DNA from: Spirosoma arboris
Lineage (GTDB): Bacteria; Bacteroidota; Bacteroidia; Cytophagales; Spirosomataceae
Assembly (NCBI RefSeq): GCF_009754945.1
Contig: NZ_WPIN01000002.1
Coordinates: 310,001-374,000 of the forward strand
Direction of reading: 5' to 3'
DNA length: 64,000 nucleotides
The notes below the pieces were generated by a model. It saw only the letters and a program-made list of their open reading frames with translations, had not been told where the DNA came from and ran no database searches. This document shows, piece by piece, positions 35,773 through 44,433 of the stretch. The position numbers and the translations under genes are program-made. How positions within the stretch are numbered: the first letter of the stretch is position 1; each line of letters starts with the position of its first letter.

Positions 35773-35859
35773 GGTGATTAGATCGTACCTACGGGCTTCA
35801 GCCCGTGTATGACTAGCATGAAAATACGGACTGAAACCCGTGGGTACGACCTAATCACC
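35773..35859. repeat. Long inverted repeat, ACGGGCTTCAGCCCGT family
   Basis: GGTGATTAGATCGTACCTAC, then GGGCTTCAGCCCGT, is mirrored by ACGGACTGAAACCC, then GTGGGTACGACCTAATCACC, with a few mismatches. A 20-base core (GGGCTTCAGCCCGTGTATGA) is identical in the repeat at 53.65 kb. It lies in a 700-base gap (35.57-36.27 kb) with no supported gene. Confidence 0.88.
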
Positions 35860-35886
35860 CGATACATTTATCAGCTTGCAGGTAGT

Positions 35887-35916
35887 CGACGCAAGGGCGT
35901 CGGCTCGTCGTTTTTT
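35887..35916 (+). terminator. Possible weak terminator in the 35.6-36.3 kb gap
   Basis: CGACGC and GCGTCG form a 6 bp GC-rich stem around AAGG, followed after eight bases by six T. The spacing to the T-run is loose. TAACCCATAAG, shared with the elements at 16.7 and 18.4 kb, follows at about 35.93 kb. The rest of the gap to 36308 shows nothing recognisable. Confidence 0.35.
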
Positions 35917-36308
35917 GCGGGATATAACCCATAAGCGTATTGACTAAATTAAGTGTGGATAGAAGGGAATTGTATGTTTTCATGGCAATTGTAAATGGTG
36001 TGGATTCGCATGATTACCATTCTGTAATTGGTAACATGCTCCAAAGTTGGGAGAAGGTTCCAGCTCAATGCCACTCGTACTGGCTGAGTTGTCGCTTTTT
36101 CTAGGTAAGCGACGGCTTTTGCCGGGTAAGCAATTAAGCGGTAAGGATACAGAGGCAAGTAACAGACTGATACAAAAGCCTTTACTAATCCGTTAAAGCC
36201 TGCCATTCACCCCATAAATACTGCAACTGGCAGGATATGACTTGAGAAAACCAGGCTAATCCTGTACGTTCGATGTACACATACCTGACTCTATATAACA
36301 CCTGCTGT

Positions 36309-38285
36309 ATGAACAGGCTACTTGCGCGGTTTATTGGTTTAGTGACGCTACTACTGACAGGAGACCCAATGCCCAGCGAAGTCTGGGCTCAGGTGGTTGT
36401 GCCTGATCAGTCCTTAGCTGGCCGAATTGTTCCTGCCAATAAATTATCAGCCAATAATCTGGATTTGCGTCCATTTGCCACAATATGGATTGATACAGCC
36501 TCAATCGCGCGTTATCCTACGATTACTCAGCTAGCCCAATTGTCTCCTTTTCCGACTGGCACACTCAAAGCGTATGGAAAAAAACCGACCATTTGGCTGC
36601 GATTTCGTATCCAGAATCCACACCCAACAGACACCTTACATCGGTTGTTTTTTGGGGGCTATCACCATTCATGGGGAATCAGCCAATTCGACGCGCAAAA
36701 CCGGCTGGTCGTTGCTCAGGAAAATGGCCTATTGTTCAGACAATCTGCGGAGGGCAGTGCTGATCCATTTACACTACCGTTACTAGTGCCGCCTAATCAA
36801 ACCCGAACCATCTGGTTTCAAACAACTGGCTATAGCCTGTTCAGTAGTATTACGCCCCGGCTGTTTACGCGCATTGGCTATGAGCAATTCCGGAATTCTC
36901 GTTTGATGACCCAGCGTAATCATTTCGGATACTGTTGCTCCATAATTGGCATATGCCTGTTTCTGAGCATATTCGCTGGAATTCAGGGGACATACTCCCG
37001 CGATGTTACGTATGGTTACTGGTCGCTTTATCTGGCTGTCACAGGTTTCTTTTTTGTGCTTCTTCTCGATTTAGGTTTCAATCTGCAGGTCGTTGGGCCA
37101 ACGGTAGCTGCTCTTTATGAGCCTATGAAATACCTGATCGAGCTAACATACCTGCTTTTTTTACTATCGTTTCTAAAACTGAATCAATACACTCCCCGAT
37201 TGAACCGGTTGATTCTTGTCATGGTATGGTGCCTACCTATCGTATTTGGGCTTAATTTCTGGGGTATACTTACGCATACTATTCCGGTCATTAACTTTTT
37301 CTCCATCGTATTCATTCTGTCTCAAATTCTGATACTTTTTATTTTCGTAGTAATTAGCCGGGCCAAAGTACCGAATCGGCATTTAGTTATTACGGGCTCG
37401 CTGGGTCTAATCGTGATGGCTGGCGTGGCAACAGGACTGAATAAGGCCGAGCTAACAGATTTCGATTATTTCTGGACCGATCCAAGCGTTTGGTTTAGCC
37501 TGGGAGTTGTGTTTGAGTTGATTTTTTTTAACCTCGCTCTTAGTCAGCGGGGGCGATTGGCAGAACGTGCGAAGCAACGACTCGAGCACGAAAAAGCACT
37601 TGAAAATCAGCGTATTCATCTCATTACCGAACAATTTCAGCAGCGCATTGCTGAAACTGAAATGGCAGCCCTGCGTTCGCAGATGAATCCTCATTTCATC
37701 TTCAATTGCCTGAACTCCATCCAGTTTTTTACGGCTCAGAATGACTCCGAAAAAGCCTCTGATTACCTCACCAAGTTCTCCAGGCTTATCCGGCTCGTGC
37801 TCGAGAATTCTAAATCCGAGAAAGTTACTCTTGCCAACGAGCTGGAAACACTCCGACTTTACATCGAAATGGAAGCCATGCGTTTTGGGCAAAAAGTGCA
37901 GTATAGTATCCTGGTCAATGACCAGATTGATACCGAATTGATCCAGATTCCACCGCTATTACTGCAACCTTTTGTCGAAAACGCTATTTGGCATGGGTTG
38001 ATGCACAAATCCGAAGGGGGTACTATTCAGATACACGTTGAGCAACCCCAGCCAAGCTTGCTTCATATTGAGATTAGTGATGATGGAGTTGGCCGAAAAC
38101 AAGCTGCCGAGTACAAAAGCAAATCGGCTACCAAAAATAAATCGTTCGGCATGAAACTCACCGCCGATCGTATCGAACTCATCAACCAGCTGTACCAGAC
38201 TCAGACCCAGGTTGACATTTTGGATTTGATGGATCAACAGGGCGATCCTTCCGGCACAAAAATCATTGTAGATATACCCATTTAA
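36309..38285 (+). CDS. LytS-type sensor histidine kinase with 7TMR-DISM architecture
   Basis: 659 residues from the ATG at 36309 (MNRLLARFIGLVTLLLTGDP), with a signal peptide ending near WAQ. An extracellular 7TMR-DISM-like domain (PTIWLRFRIQNPHPTDTLHR) precedes about seven membrane segments (about 215-405). A coiled-coil linker leads to the His_kinase box AALRSQMNPHFIFNCLNSIQ (His near 462) and the ATPase with LQPFVENAIWHGL and ISDDGVGR. It phosphorylates the LytTR regulator encoded 41 bases downstream. Such pairs sense an outer signal, here unknown. Confidence 0.93.
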   Translation: MNRLLARFIGLVTLLLTGDPMPSEVWAQVVVPDQSLAGRIVPANKLSANNLDLRPFATIWIDTASIARYPTITQLAQLSPFPTGTLKAYGKKPTIWLRFRIQNPHPTDTLHRLFFGGYHHSWGISQFDAQNRLVVAQENGLLFRQSAEGSADPFTLPLLVPPNQTRTIWFQTTGYSLFSSITPRLFTRIGYEQFRNSRLMTQRNHFGYCCSIIGICLFLSIFAGIQGTYSRDVTYGYWSLYLAVTGFFFVLLLDLGFNLQVVGPTVAALYEPMKYLIELTYLLFLLSFLKLNQYTPRLNRLILVMVWCLPIVFGLNFWGILTHTIPVINFFSIVFILSQILILFIFVVISRAKVPNRHLVITGSLGLIVMAGVATGLNKAELTDFDYFWTDPSVWFSLGVVFELIFFNLALSQRGRLAERAKQRLEHEKALENQRIHLITEQFQQRIAETEMAALRSQMNPHFIFNCLNSIQFFTAQNDSEKASDYLTKFSRLIRLVLENSKSEKVTLANELETLRLYIEMEAMRFGQKVQYSILVNDQIDTELIQIPPLLLQPFVENAIWHGLMHKSEGGTIQIHVEQPQPSLLHIEISDDGVGRKQAAEYKSKSATKNKSFGMKLTADRIELINQLYQTQTQVDILDLMDQQGDPSGTKIIVDIPI

Positions 38286-38326
38286 CTACCTGACCACACA
38301 CCTCTTTCCCCTATTCCACCCAGTTC

Positions 38327-39073
38327 ATGACACGTGCCATTATCATTGACGACGAACCGAATGCTGTTGGGTTACTAGCTCTGCGGCTTTCGCAACACTG
38401 CCCACAGGTAGAGGTTGTTGCCTCCTGTACCGATAGTCATAAAGGAGTACAGGCCATCATTGATTATTATCCCGATGTGGTTTTTCTGGATATCGAAATG
38501 CCACAACTAAACGGTTTTCAGGTATTGGAAGCCGTTGCAGGCATTTCGTTTTCGCTGGTTTTCGTAACGGCTTACGACAAATTCGCACTCAAAGCTTTTC
38601 GCTATAGCGCCGTTGATTATCTGCTTAAACCTATTGACACGCAGGAATTGATCCAGGCAGTTCAACGGGTAGAAAAACACAAAAGAATAGGTCCTGAACA
38701 ACTTGAGCACCTTAAACAACAGTTTAGTAATCCTAACAAACCCTTCCCCGATCGTATTGCACTTCCTTATCAGAATGGAGTAACGTTTGTGAATATGAAG
38801 GATATTCTTTACTGTGAATCAGACGATAACTACACTAAATTTCACTTAAGCGATAGTCAACATTACCTGGCAACCAAATCGCTACGAGAGATTCAGGATT
38901 TACTGGAAGAACGGGATTTTCTACGCGTTCATCGCCAATATTTAATCAACCTGAGTCACATCAAAAAATTCGTTAAGGGTGAGGGTAGTTACATTGTTAT
39001 GTCGAATCAGCAAACTATTCCAGTATCACGTGCTCAAAAAGACCGCCTGATGGAACGCTTTGGTTGGCTATAA
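38327..39073 (+). CDS. LytTR-family response regulator
   Basis: 248 residues. The receiver domain has the acidic pair in IIIDDEPNAV, the phospho-acceptor D55 in VVFLDIEMPQLNG, and FVTAYDKFALKAF with KP in YLLKPID. The C-terminal LytTR DNA-binding domain reads DILYCESDDNYTKFHL, FLRVHRQYLINLSHIKKF and PVSRAQKDRLMERF. It pairs with the histidine kinase upstream; together they form one two-component operon. Confidence 0.95.
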   Translation: MTRAIIIDDEPNAVGLLALRLSQHCPQVEVVASCTDSHKGVQAIIDYYPDVVFLDIEMPQLNGFQVLEAVAGISFSLVFVTAYDKFALKAFRYSAVDYLLKPIDTQELIQAVQRVEKHKRIGPEQLEHLKQQFSNPNKPFPDRIALPYQNGVTFVNMKDILYCESDDNYTKFHLSDSQHYLATKSLREIQDLLEERDFLRVHRQYLINLSHIKKFVKGEGSYIVMSNQQTIPVSRAQKDRLMERFGWL

Positions 39074-39099
39074 TCGTGGTGCATGCAACGCGACTGTCC

Positions 39100-40134
39100 T
39101 CAATAGCTATGTTCCTCTAGTTTCACTTTCCCTCGAAAAGTCCAGAACATGAATACAGTATAGGTAGCAACGAGTGGCATCCCAATAGCGGCAAACAGGA
39201 GCATCGTCCGTAATGAGCCATCCGACGAAGCGGCTTCGTAGATACTGATGCTGCCTTTCGGATCAATAGTCGACAGCACTAAGTTTGGATACAGGCCCAT
39301 CGCAAACAGGATCAGCAATAAGGCTGTGGTAACGGAAGAGGAGATAAAACCACGCCGATATTGCCGTTTTTCGATGCTCCGGCGGATGTTCAGTACAATT
39401 AGCACGGCGGCAATTCCCAGCGCAAACAGTTCTGGATATTCCTTGAAAATGGCCGTCATGTGCGGCACGTAAATAAGCGTCGCCATGGACGTAGCCATAA
39501 AACACAGAATGAAAAACTTGCTGGTGTTATTAGCAATGATCGTCAGTTTGGCATATAACCGATCCTCGGTTTTCATGAGCAGGTACATGGCTCCGTGCAT
39601 CATAAACAACGACAATACAGTAACGGCAATCAGGATGGCATAGGGATTGAAAAAATCGCGCAGTCGCCCAACAAATTCGTGGTTGGCGTTGAGAGGAATA
39701 CCCTGAATCAGATTTCCCAGAACCAGCCCCAGCAAGAGCGAAATGACTGTACTAGACACACAGTAGCTAATATCCCAAAGCTGGTGCCACCACTTCATTT
39801 TCTCCTTACTCCGAAATTCAATCGAGATCCCCCGGAAGATAATGGCTACCAGAAACAGCATGAACGGCAAATAAAACACCGACAGAATGGTGCCGTACAC
39901 GAGCGGGAAAGCCGCAAACAGCGAACCAGCGCCAATCACGAGCCAGACTTCGTTACCATCCCAAACTGGCCCAATGGCGTTGAGCGCAATCCGGCGGCTC
40001 TGCTCTTTTCGAAAAAACAGATGTAACGCCCCCGCACCTAAATCGAAGCCATCTAAAATACCATACCCGCTGATGAGCGCGCCAATCAACAAAAACCACC
40101 AGGTGGGAAGATCTATTCCGAGAACTGTATCCAT
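39100..40134 (-). CDS. cydB: Cytochrome bd ubiquinol oxidase subunit II
   Basis: About 344 residues from the ATG at 40134 (MDTVLGIDLPTWWFLLIGAL). The block GYGILDGFDLGAGALHLF and WDGNEVWLVIGAGSLFAAFP are CydB signatures. Roughly eight to nine membrane segments. With CydA it reduces O2 to water using quinol. The frame extends upstream to 40227, but that extra stretch is only the translation of an inverted repeat, so the internal ATG is chosen. Confidence 0.95.
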   Translation of the reverse strand: MDTVLGIDLPTWWFLLIGALISGYGILDGFDLGAGALHLFFRKEQSRRIALNAIGPVWDGNEVWLVIGAGSLFAAFPLVYGTILSVFYLPFMLFLVAIIFRGISIEFRSKEKMKWWHQLWDISYCVSSTVISLLLGLVLGNLIQGIPLNANHEFVGRLRDFFNPYAILIAVTVLSLFMMHGAMYLLMKTEDRLYAKLTIIANNTSKFFILCFMATSMATLIYVPHMTAIFKEYPELFALGIAAVLIVLNIRRSIEKRQYRRGFISSSVTTALLLILFAMGLYPNLVLSTIDPKGSISIYEAASSDGSLRTMLLFAAIGMPLVATYTVFMFWTFRGKVKLEEHSY

Positions 40135-40149
40135 GAGTAATGGGAAAAA

Positions 40150-40229
40150 GAGTGAAAGAGTTAATGAGTGAAAGAGCGCATATTGCTGCCGGATGGTAAC
40201 CGCTTTTTCGCTCATTAACTCTTTCACTC
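40150..40229. repeat. Inverted repeat between cydA and cydB
   Basis: GAGTGAAAGAGTTAATGAGT plus GAAAGAGCG (40150-40178) pairs with CGCTTTTTCGCTCATTAACT plus CTTTCACTC (40201-40229), 27 of 29 bases. The right arm overlaps the cydA stop codon. The hairpin separates the two cistrons and could adjust their relative expression. Confidence 0.88.
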
Positions 40230-41606
40230 ATTAAAAATCGGCGACATTGACGGGTTCATGCGGGACGAGGTTTCATCATCTGAAATCACATCGGGGCCGT
40301 GCTGGATTTTTTTGTTGAGCAAGTACAGAAACAAGACAAACAGCATCACATAAATGAGGGTAAACATGATAAGCGATGCCAGAACGTGCTCGGCTTTAAC
40401 GGCCTGAGAAAGCGCGTCCGATGTGCGCAGCAACCCGTACACTACCCACGGTTGTCGGCCGACTTCGGCGGTATACCAGCCAACCTGATTACCGATCTGG
40501 GGCAGCAGAACCGAGAACACAAAAACGCCCATCAGCCAACGCGTTTGGAACAGTTTTTTTCGGTAGAGCATAAATAGCCCAAGAAGCGTTAACCCGATCA
40601 ATGTCATACCAATAGCAATCATTGCGTGGTAGGTCTGGAACACGAAGTTGACTGCCGTTGGCCGATTTTCAGGTTTGATGCTGTTCAGTCCGGGAATAGG
40701 GGCATTAACGTCATGATGCACCAGAAAGGACAAGCCACCGGGAATTTTAAGACCGATTGTTTTCTGTTCTTTAGCATTTACCCAACCCATTAGGTACATA
40801 TCGCCAGGTGCCGATTTCTCGAAGTGACCTTCCATAGCCGCCAGCTTCGCCGGTTGGTATTTCGTAACGACTTCCGCCGATTTACTACCCGTAAATAACT
40901 GTGCCAAAGCCGATATAGCTGCTACCCAAAGCGCAATTCGGAAGGCGGCTTCGGCGTGAGCGATGTACTTCTTTTTCAGAATATACCACGCACTTACGCT
41001 CAGTACCAGAAACGAACCGGCCAGCAAAGCCCCAATCAACACGTGCGAATACCGCTCGATTGACGACGGATTGAAGACCATTGCCCAGAAATCGGTAACG
41101 ATGGCGCGGGCTTGCATACCTGTGCCTTCAATACGGTAACCAGAAGGCGTTTGCTGCCACGAGTTTGCCACCACAATCCAGAGCGCGGAGAAAATAGAGC
41201 CGAGTGCCACCAAGATGGTCGCCATGAAATGCACGCGTGGGCTTACCTTGTTCCAGCCGAACAAGAGAATTCCCAAAAATGCCGATTCCAGGGCAAAGGC
41301 AAAAATACCTTCGGCCGCTAGTGCCGAGCCGAAAATATCGCCAACGTAACGTGAGTAAGTGGCCCAGTTGGTACCAAACTCAAACTCCATAACAATGCCC
41401 GTAGCGACACCAATGCCGAAAATAAGGGCAAAAATCCGAACCCAGAAACGGGTCAATTCTTCATAAACTTTGTCTTTTGTTTTCAGATACAATCCTTCCA
41501 TGATCACCAGGCAAACGCCTAAACCAATACTCAGGGGCGGGTAGATGTAGTGAAACGCAATAGTGAAAGCGAACTGAATCCGGGAGAGCAACTCAACATT
41601 GTCCAT
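40224..41606 (-). CDS. cydA: Cytochrome bd ubiquinol oxidase subunit I
   Basis: 460 residues. The haem b595 ligand His19 lies in [20 protein letters not shown], the b558 ligand region in [18 protein letters not shown], and the strongly conserved GRQPW motif in [19 protein letters not shown]. The quinol (Q) loop contains [12 protein letters not shown] and is of the short type; E. coli CydA has about 522 residues. It works at low oxygen and is upstream of cydB in one operon. No clear TTG/TAnnTTTG promoter was found in the divergent gap. Confidence 0.96.
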   Translation of the reverse strand: MDNVELLSRIQFAFTIAFHYIYPPLSIGLGVCLVIMEGLYLKTKDKVYEELTRFWVRIFALIFGIGVATGIVMEFEFGTNWATYSRYVGDIFGSALAAEGIFAFALESAFLGILLFGWNKVSPRVHFMATILVALGSIFSALWIVVANSWQQTPSGYRIEGTGMQARAIVTDFWAMVFNPSSIERYSHVLIGALLAGSFLVLSVSAWYILKKKYIAHAEAAFRIALWVAAISALAQLFTGSKSAEVVTKYQPAKLAAMEGHFEKSAPGDMYLMGWVNAKEQKTIGLKIPGGLSFLVHHDVNAPIPGLNSIKPENRPTAVNFVFQTYHAMIAIGMTLIGLTLLGLFMLYRKKLFQTRWLMGVFVFSVLLPQIGNQVGWYTAEVGRQPWVVYGLLRTSDALSQAVKAEHVLASLIMFTLIYVMLFVLFLYLLNKKIQHGPDVISDDETSSRMNPSMSPIFNE

Positions 41607-41732
41607 AACCAGCAGGATAGTCGGAAGGGGTCGCCGAGATCGCAGACAGGCAGTGCGATAAAGGGGCGAACCAGGCGAGGAAACTATCGCCCGAAAGGTA
41701 CAACCAGATACTTATAAGGCGGATCGTATTTC

Positions 41733-41814
41733 AGTAATTTTTAGCGAAAAGCCGTGCCACGGTTTTATTGAGCATTACCAGTAACCGTGGCGCGGCTTTT
41801 CGCTAAAAATTACT
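41733..41814. repeat. 32-bp inverted repeat in the divergent cydA/patatin gap
   Basis: Left arm AGTAATTTTTAGCGAAAAGC plus CGTGCCACGGTT (41733-41764) and right arm AACCGTGGCGCGGCTTTTCG plus CTAAAAATTACT (41783-41814) differ by one G-U pair, with an 18-base loop. It lies between divergently transcribed genes, so it cannot be a simple terminator. It shares GTGCCACGGTT with the repeat at 30.9 kb. Confidence 0.92.
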
Positions 41815-41882
41815 CTTGTTTTAACAACCGATATGGCATAAAGAATTACATTCAACAAATTGACGGATTAATCCAGTTTCCT

Positions 41883-43925
41883 GTGCAGCCCATTGCCCCT
41901 CCCACCGTTTCACGACAAATCAGGAATTATGTTATCGCGTTCTACCAAACTCAGCGTAAAGCATTTCTGATCATCATTACACTGCTTATCGCGTTGTATG
42001 TCCTTACTGTTCCCGATCAGGCCGACGACATGATCAATGCCGTAACCGACGATGGTATTTTTAGCCGTTTGTTTCAGTTCATTCTGCTCAGCACCTTTAT
42101 CTGGAGCTGGGTGGTTTATGGCTGTACTCGCATGATCCTGCACATTTCGCCCGTTGGTTTACGACTGAATCAGGAATGCGACTTGCTACTTCGGTGGTTG
42201 CCCAAGATCGGCGGTATGATTCCGGCGTTGATTCTGGCTTACGCCTTCTGGAAACCTGATCACTGGCAACCGTACCTGCTGCTACTTGAAAGTGCTCTGA
42301 TGCTGACCGTCTTTCTGCTGGTGGAGCAATATGTACCAGTTTTTGCACTCCCCGCTCGCTGGAAATTTTCGGAGCGCTATACCAATTTCACACAGGATGT
42401 ACGGGCGCTTTGGCGAAATACCCTCGGCCGGGTCGTCACAACGGGTGGGCTTGTCTTAAGCATTAGCCTGATTGCCCTCTTCAGTTTGCCCGTTGAGTGG
42501 GGAATTGCCCGAAGCTTTCGCCCGACTGCTATTATCATTTTTGGCATCACGCTCTACACATTCGTCGGTAGCCTCATCATTTATTTCAATGATTATCGCT
42601 ATCGACCACTGATGCTAATCGTCCTGATCTACTTAATTGTCATCAGCGCCTTTAATGACAACACGACCGTTCGACAGGCAAGCAAGCCACCTGTTCGACC
42701 CGTTTCACAACGACCAACAATTCAGGCACATTTTGCGCAATGGGTAACTGCTCGCCGACAGGAAGAAGGAGACACGATTCCGTTAGTACTGGTAGCTGCC
42801 GAAGGTGGGGGCATTCGGGCGCTGAACTGGACCGCCGAAACGCTTATTCGACTTGATTCCATTATTCCGGGATTTAGCCGTCACGTTTATGCGCTCAGTG
42901 GCGTATCGGGCGGGGGCGTTGGAACGGTTTTCTACACGGCCTTTCTGCGCGATGTGGCCGAAACAGAGCGCACAGGCCAGTTTGAACAATTTCGAAAAGT
43001 AATTCGCGATGATTATTTGTCAGCGGTGTCAGCCGCCTTGTTATTTCCAGAGTCGATCCAGCGACTGGCCCCAACGCCATTACCAAACTTTGAGCGAGCA
43101 AAATGGCTCGAGGATTCCTGGGCCGACTCGTACAACGATAATCTGGGACTGCACACGCTCGATTCGTCGCTGACGCAATTGTATCAAACACCAACGGGCT
43201 ATAATTATGATCTTCCTTCACTCCTGCTCAATGGCACCCTCGCCGAATCGGGCCAGAAAATAATCACGTCTAACCTACAACTCGACCCCGGTTATTTCAA
43301 AAACGTGGTATCTACGCTCGATGTGCTTGGTACCGATGTGCCGCTGAAAACAGCCGCGTCGTTGTGTAGCCGCTTCCCAATCCTGACCAACGGTGGTCTG
43401 ATTCAGAAGGATACAACCCTCGGCAATGGTCGTAAAAAGCGATACGGCGGGCATATTGTCGATGGGGGTTATTTTGATAACTCGGGGGTTGAAACCTGCA
43501 TCCAGCTTCTGAATAATCTCGTTCCATTTATTCGACAATTCGATACTACTCAGCGCGTCACCATTATTCCGTATATTCTCTTCATTCAGAATAGCCACAC
43601 TATCGGCAAACTCCCCCAAAAGAAATCAATCGTACAGGCAATTCAGATACCGTTGCTGGGCTTTTTCAACGCCTGGGACAATGGCTCTTCTACCCGCGAC
43701 AATATGTTCAGTTCGTTTATGAACCGCTTCGATAACCCAAAAACGAATTACCTCACCTTGCGGCTGGCCTATAATGACAAGTACCCATTAGGCTGGTTTC
43801 TGTCCGACAGCGTAGCTCGAAGCCTAAGCCAACAGGCTAAAGATTCGATTAGTCTGAAGAATAAAGAGTTAGTAAAATTGAAAGGAGCGTTCGGGAAGAT
43901 GAACGTGACACGGGTCGCCAATTAA
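41883..43925 (+). CDS. Membrane protein with patatin-like phospholipase domain
   Basis: About 680 residues. The start is uncertain: the frame opens at a GTG inside a hairpin (41787), no ATG occurs before the first membrane segment, and the GTG at 41883 is the best choice. Six membrane segments (about 20-260) precede the patatin domain: oxyanion motif AAEGGGIRALNW (about 305), the serine elbow GVSGGGVG (about 341), and the catalytic Asp in HIVDGGYFDNSGVE (about 527). Patatins hydrolyse phospholipids as Ser-Asp dyads. The fusion to a large membrane part is less usual and suggests action at the inner membrane. Confidence 0.88.
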   Translation: MQPIAPPTVSRQIRNYVIAFYQTQRKAFLIIITLLIALYVLTVPDQADDMINAVTDDGIFSRLFQFILLSTFIWSWVVYGCTRMILHISPVGLRLNQECDLLLRWLPKIGGMIPALILAYAFWKPDHWQPYLLLLESALMLTVFLLVEQYVPVFALPARWKFSERYTNFTQDVRALWRNTLGRVVTTGGLVLSISLIALFSLPVEWGIARSFRPTAIIIFGITLYTFVGSLIIYFNDYRYRPLMLIVLIYLIVISAFNDNTTVRQASKPPVRPVSQRPTIQAHFAQWVTARRQEEGDTIPLVLVAAEGGGIRALNWTAETLIRLDSIIPGFSRHVYALSGVSGGGVGTVFYTAFLRDVAETERTGQFEQFRKVIRDDYLSAVSAALLFPESIQRLAPTPLPNFERAKWLEDSWADSYNDNLGLHTLDSSLTQLYQTPTGYNYDLPSLLLNGTLAESGQKIITSNLQLDPGYFKNVVSTLDVLGTDVPLKTAASLCSRFPILTNGGLIQKDTTLGNGRKKRYGGHIVDGGYFDNSGVETCIQLLNNLVPFIRQFDTTQRVTIIPYILFIQNSHTIGKLPQKKSIVQAIQIPLLGFFNAWDNGSSTRDNMFSSFMNRFDNPKTNYLTLRLAYNDKYPLGWFLSDSVARSLSQQAKDSISLKNKELVKLKGAFGKMNVTRVAN

Positions 43926-43969
43926 TTTATCGTTGTACTTTAGCTGCCAGAAAAAATTCTGCTTCTGGT

Positions 43970-44314
43970 ATGAATCTTCGCATCAATGGCCGCATCTGGC
44001 TGGAAACCCTATCTGACGATTCATCTGAACGATTTATGGGTATTGGTCGACTGGAATTGCTTGGACATATCCAGCGAACAGGCTCCATCAATCAGGCAGC
44101 CAAGGCAATGAATATGTCGTATAAGCGGGCCTGGGAGATGGTGCATTCTATGAATACACAAGCCGATTCTCCACTCGTAATCACCCAGACTGGGGGCGAA
44201 AAAGGTGGCGGAACGATTGTGACAAAAGAAGGAGAGAAATACCTTGCCTACTACCAGGGCTTGCAGGAACGATTTCAAAAATTCCTGTCCGATGAACTGG
44301 CTAAATTGTCTTGA
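43970..44314 (+). CDS. ModE-like winged-helix DNA-binding protein
   Basis: 114 residues of a LysR/ModE-type HTH: RLELLGHIQRTGSINQAAKA, MNMSYKRAWEMVHSMN, then GGEKGGGTIVTKEGEKYLAY. This is the N-terminal domain of ModE alone, without the molybdate-binding domain. Single-domain ModE-like regulators are common in Bacteroidota; their effectors are often unknown. No molybdate transport genes are in the window. It is convergent with the gene at 44434-45771 across a perfect 39 bp hairpin. Confidence 0.9.
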   Translation: MNLRINGRIWLETLSDDSSERFMGIGRLELLGHIQRTGSINQAAKAMNMSYKRAWEMVHSMNTQADSPLVITQTGGEKGGGTIVTKEGEKYLAYYQGLQERFQKFLSDELAKLS

Positions 44315-44349
44315 TACTATTTGTACGCAAATGCGTGCTGCTTAAATTT

Positions 44350-44430
44350 AAAAATCTGATTGTCAGTTGATTGACATATGCCATATCTTGGAGATATGGC
44401 ATATGTCAATCAACTGACAATCAGATTTTT
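44350..44430. terminator. Perfect 39-bp hairpin between convergent genes
   Basis: Left arm 44350-44388 (AAAAATCTGATTGTCAGTTG, then ATTGACATATGCCATATCT) and right arm 44392-44430 are exact complements around TGG. A- and T-runs at the outer ends allow bidirectional termination, but the stem is far longer than terminators need. Confidence 0.9.
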
Positions 44431-44433
44431 ACT

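Noticed and set aside
35949..36206. Minus-strand 85-codon ORF
   Set aside because: Composition is unlike neighbouring proteins, no family pattern, and no promoter or partner gene; likely chance in a gap.
40134..40227. Longer cydB with 31 extra N-terminal residues
   Set aside because: The extra codons are a translation of the inverted repeat; the internal ATG gives the normal CydB start.
41787..41882. Patatin gene starting at the GTG in the hairpin arm
   Set aside because: The first codons only read the palindrome; the GTG at 41883 is more plausible, though not proven.
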